Below, piece after piece: positions 62,261 through 64,000 of a stretch of DNA of 64,000 bases (the first letter of the stretch is position 1; each line of letters starts with the position of its first letter). Below the pieces are notes generated by a model. The model saw only the letters and a program-made list of their open reading frames with translations. It did no database searches and was not told the origin of the DNA. The translations under genes were made by a program, and so were the position numbers. This stretch comes from Piscibacillus salipiscarius JCM 13188 (GTDB lineage Bacteria; Bacillota; Bacilli; Bacillales; Alkalibacillaceae), in contig NZ_BBCD01000009.1 of NCBI RefSeq assembly GCF_001311865.1, positions 39,785 through 103,784 on the forward strand. Reading direction: 5' to 3'.

Positions 62261-63646
62261 TTATTTTAATTCAAGAATGCTAACTAATTCCACATGCACC
62301 GTATGAGGAAACAGATCTACTGGTTGCACAGATTTTAGTTCGTAGTTAAACTGCCTTAACTCAGCAGCATCTTCCGCAAATGAACTTGGATTACATGACA
62401 CGTAGACAATTCGTTTCGGCTTTGAACGGCCAATTCGGCGCATAACTTTTCCACCTGCACCTGAACGTGGTGGATCTAATAATAAGATATCAGGCTGACC
62501 GAATTCTTCTAATACATGGTCGATTCCTCTTCGTGCATCTTGCGCCAAGAAATAAGTATTATCAATGCCATTTTCTTCAGCATTTCGTTTCGCCGACTCA
62601 ATAGAGCTTTCAACGATTTCAACACCCGCAAGTTTCTTAACTCTGCTCGCAAATGGTAATGAGAACGTCCCAACTCCGCAAAATAAATCAATCATCGTTT
62701 CATGCTCTTTAGGTTGTCCCATCTCTAATGCTAAGTCGATTAACTTCTTAGCTTGAGTCGGATTTGTTTGGAAGAATGTATCGTACCATAAGCGATACTG
62801 ATAACCATAAATTTCATCGTAAATAAAATCACGACCTGCTAACACATGAATTGCTTCTGCATCAACCCGGTCAGCCCAAAGCGTATTTTCTAACCACATT
62901 AAGCTTTTGACTTTTTTATATGGACTGATTCGATCAACCAAGTCGTTTACAGCTTCTTTAAGTTCACCGCTCGGTGGCTGAGTTGCAATTAAAGCTAGCA
63001 TGATTTCACCTGTTGTAAAGGACTGGCGAACCATTAAATGTCGTAATAAACCAGTGTGTGCTTCTTTCTCGTAACCTTTTAGGTCATGGTCTTTAGCCCA
63101 CTTGGAGACTTCTAGCGATGCGTTGACCATATCATCACTTGCGATTAAGCAGGTTTCAAGGTCAAAGACATTTCTAAAATTACCTTGTTCATGCATGCCC
63201 ATGTTACCTTCAGGTGAGAAAGTGAATTCCATCTTATTACGGTAATCCCACGGACGATCCATACCGATCGTTGGTTTCACGAGTTCAGGATCAAAACCTT
63301 GACTCTCAATCGCTCTTTTAACGTATTCAGTTTTATGCTTTAACTGTCCTGAGTATTCCCAATGCTGCCAAACACACCCGCCGCATATATCAAAATGAGG
63401 ACACGGCGCAATCGTACGTTCGGAACTTGCTTCTACCACTTCTTTTAGTTCTGTTTTGCTCCACTTTTTAGTTGGATACAAAGCGTCCACTTTCACTTCT
63501 TCACCAGGAATAGTTTGCGGAACGACTAATTTTAATTTCTTCGGATTTCCTTTTTCATTTTCCCGCCAAACCACTGCTTGACCAGAACCTCTCCTGTCTA
63601 AGCTTTCGATTTTAGCCTGATACTCTTCTCTATTTTCATCGGACAT
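62261..63646 (-). CDS. rlmD: 23S rRNA (uracil-C5)-methyltransferase RlmD/RlmCD-like
   Basis: An intact protein of about 461 residues. An N-terminal TRAM domain is followed by an iron-sulfur cysteine cluster (CPHFDICGGCVWQHW), the SAM site MIDLFCGVGTFSLPF, DILLLDPPRSGAGG and the catalytic cysteine in VYVSCNPSSFAED. Such enzymes methylate U1939 and/or U747 of 23S rRNA; in Gram-positives one enzyme (RlmCD) can do both. The ATG at 63646 follows AAGGAGG; the longer frame has no ribosome site. Confidence 0.93.
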   Translation of the reverse strand: MSDENREEYQAKIESLDRRGSGQAVVWRENEKGNPKKLKLVVPQTIPGEEVKVDALYPTKKWSKTELKEVVEASSERTIAPCPHFDICGGCVWQHWEYSGQLKHKTEYVKRAIESQGFDPELVKPTIGMDRPWDYRNKMEFTFSPEGNMGMHEQGNFRNVFDLETCLIASDDMVNASLEVSKWAKDHDLKGYEKEAHTGLLRHLMVRQSFTTGEIMLALIATQPPSGELKEAVNDLVDRISPYKKVKSLMWLENTLWADRVDAEAIHVLAGRDFIYDEIYGYQYRLWYDTFFQTNPTQAKKLIDLALEMGQPKEHETMIDLFCGVGTFSLPFASRVKKLAGVEIVESSIESAKRNAEENGIDNTYFLAQDARRGIDHVLEEFGQPDILLLDPPRSGAGGKVMRRIGRSKPKRIVYVSCNPSSFAEDAAELRQFNYELKSVQPVDLFPHTVHVELVSILELK

Positions 63647-64000
63647 ATGTAAATCCTCCTTAACTTCACACCAATAGCTTTTCCAATCGTACATATAGAA
63701 AATACCATATTTCAACTCTAGATGATATTAAAAAGATGCTTTTGCGCGCACGCAAAAGCTTCCTTATCTCAATTCTTACAATTATAAATGAGCTAAAATT
63801 TTTTGTACATGATTCAGAATACTAATGACAAAAAATCATCTTATTTTTGATCTCTAATGTTATTTTGCATGTTTCTAACTACATTCACTCTGTTCCTATC
63901 GACAATCAATCAGTCCTAAAGATAAATAATACTTTAATGCTATCTTGGTCGTTCTATCAAAAATAAATAGATTAAACAAAAGAAAAAGCTACTAGACTTG
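63647..64000. other. Intergenic end of the window, only a hairpin seen
   Basis: GCTTTTGCG-CGCA-CGCAAAAGC (63738-63759) forms a perfect nine-base hairpin, with TTTTT downstream on the minus strand, so it may end a gene to the right of the window. It matches the ytfP terminator stem at 2052. The remaining ~240 bases show no gene. Confidence 0.6.

Overview
The window looks like chromosome from a low-GC Gram-positive, spore-forming Bacillaceae bacterium. Support comes from the murJ(ytgP)/ytfP pair, a YtrA-type GntR/ABC operon, GlpP-controlled glycerol genes, a SleB/CwlJ-type spore cortex hydrolase, a guanine riboswitch in front of xpt, and many AGGAGG-type ribosome binding sites. A choline-to-glycine-betaine locus (betA, betB, GbsR-type regulator) and an OpuAC/ProX-type binding protein suggest a halotolerant or moderately halophilic lifestyle (inference). 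No rRNA, tRNA, insertion sequence or CRISPR array was seen.

The most important caveat is that a large share of genes are split by single-base frameshifts. Most lie in or beside short homopolymers (T6, A5, G6), and the protein stays family-like on both sides. This looks like uncorrected indels in the consensus rather than mass gene decay. I therefore give whole-gene coordinates and say where the frame changes. A smaller set looks truly damaged: an EamA transporter and a nucleotidyltransferase with the middle missing, a serine hydrolase without its front, and two small genes with in-frame stops.

Layout. 0-6.6 kb: murJ/ytfP, a GntR-ABC operon with three operator-like dyads, exoA. 6.7-10.8 kb: purine permease and xpt under a guanine riboswitch, DUF1541/DUF2243 pair, acetyltransferase. 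11-19.9 kb: a patchwork of small membrane proteins, acetyltransferases, a Nudix hydrolase, MFS transporter, phosphotransferase, lipoprotein, and a rhodanese/persulfide-dioxygenase-like enzyme. 19.9-26.1 kb: glycerol regulon (glpD, glpK, a large membrane-bound alpha/beta hydrolase, glpP) with two GlpP-type antiterminator leaders and a cre site. 26.5-28.4 kb: MFS pump with a TetR repressor. 29.3-33 kb: catabolic cassette of a cyclase-type amidohydrolase, a sodium:solute symporter with two C-terminal winged-helix domains, and a fumarylacetoacetate-hydrolase-type enzyme.

33-43.5 kb is the most unusual part: a one-strand block of nucleases, helicases and a phospholipase-D-fold protein. In transcription order it holds a tandem PD-(D/E)XK protein, DUF6361, PLD protein, 1,087-residue helicase, a membrane-anchored protein, a nuclease-DUF2075 helicase and a NUMOD4-like protein. 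It looks like a defence island. The DUF6361-PLD-helicase core is translationally coupled, and I cannot match it with confidence to a named system.

43.7-53 kb: cortex hydrolase, zinc efflux with a CzrA-type repressor, DinB, flavin-type oxidoreductase, methyltransferase behind an attenuator, a two-component system with an ABC exporter, lipoproteins. 53-62 kb: betaine-binding protein with a long structured leader, HAD phosphatase, DUF899 protein, betA/betB/GbsR, and a Uma2 nuclease with an antitoxin-like N-terminus. The window ends with rlmD. Four intergenic sites carry degenerate tandem repeats with an exact or near-exact 21-bp period.
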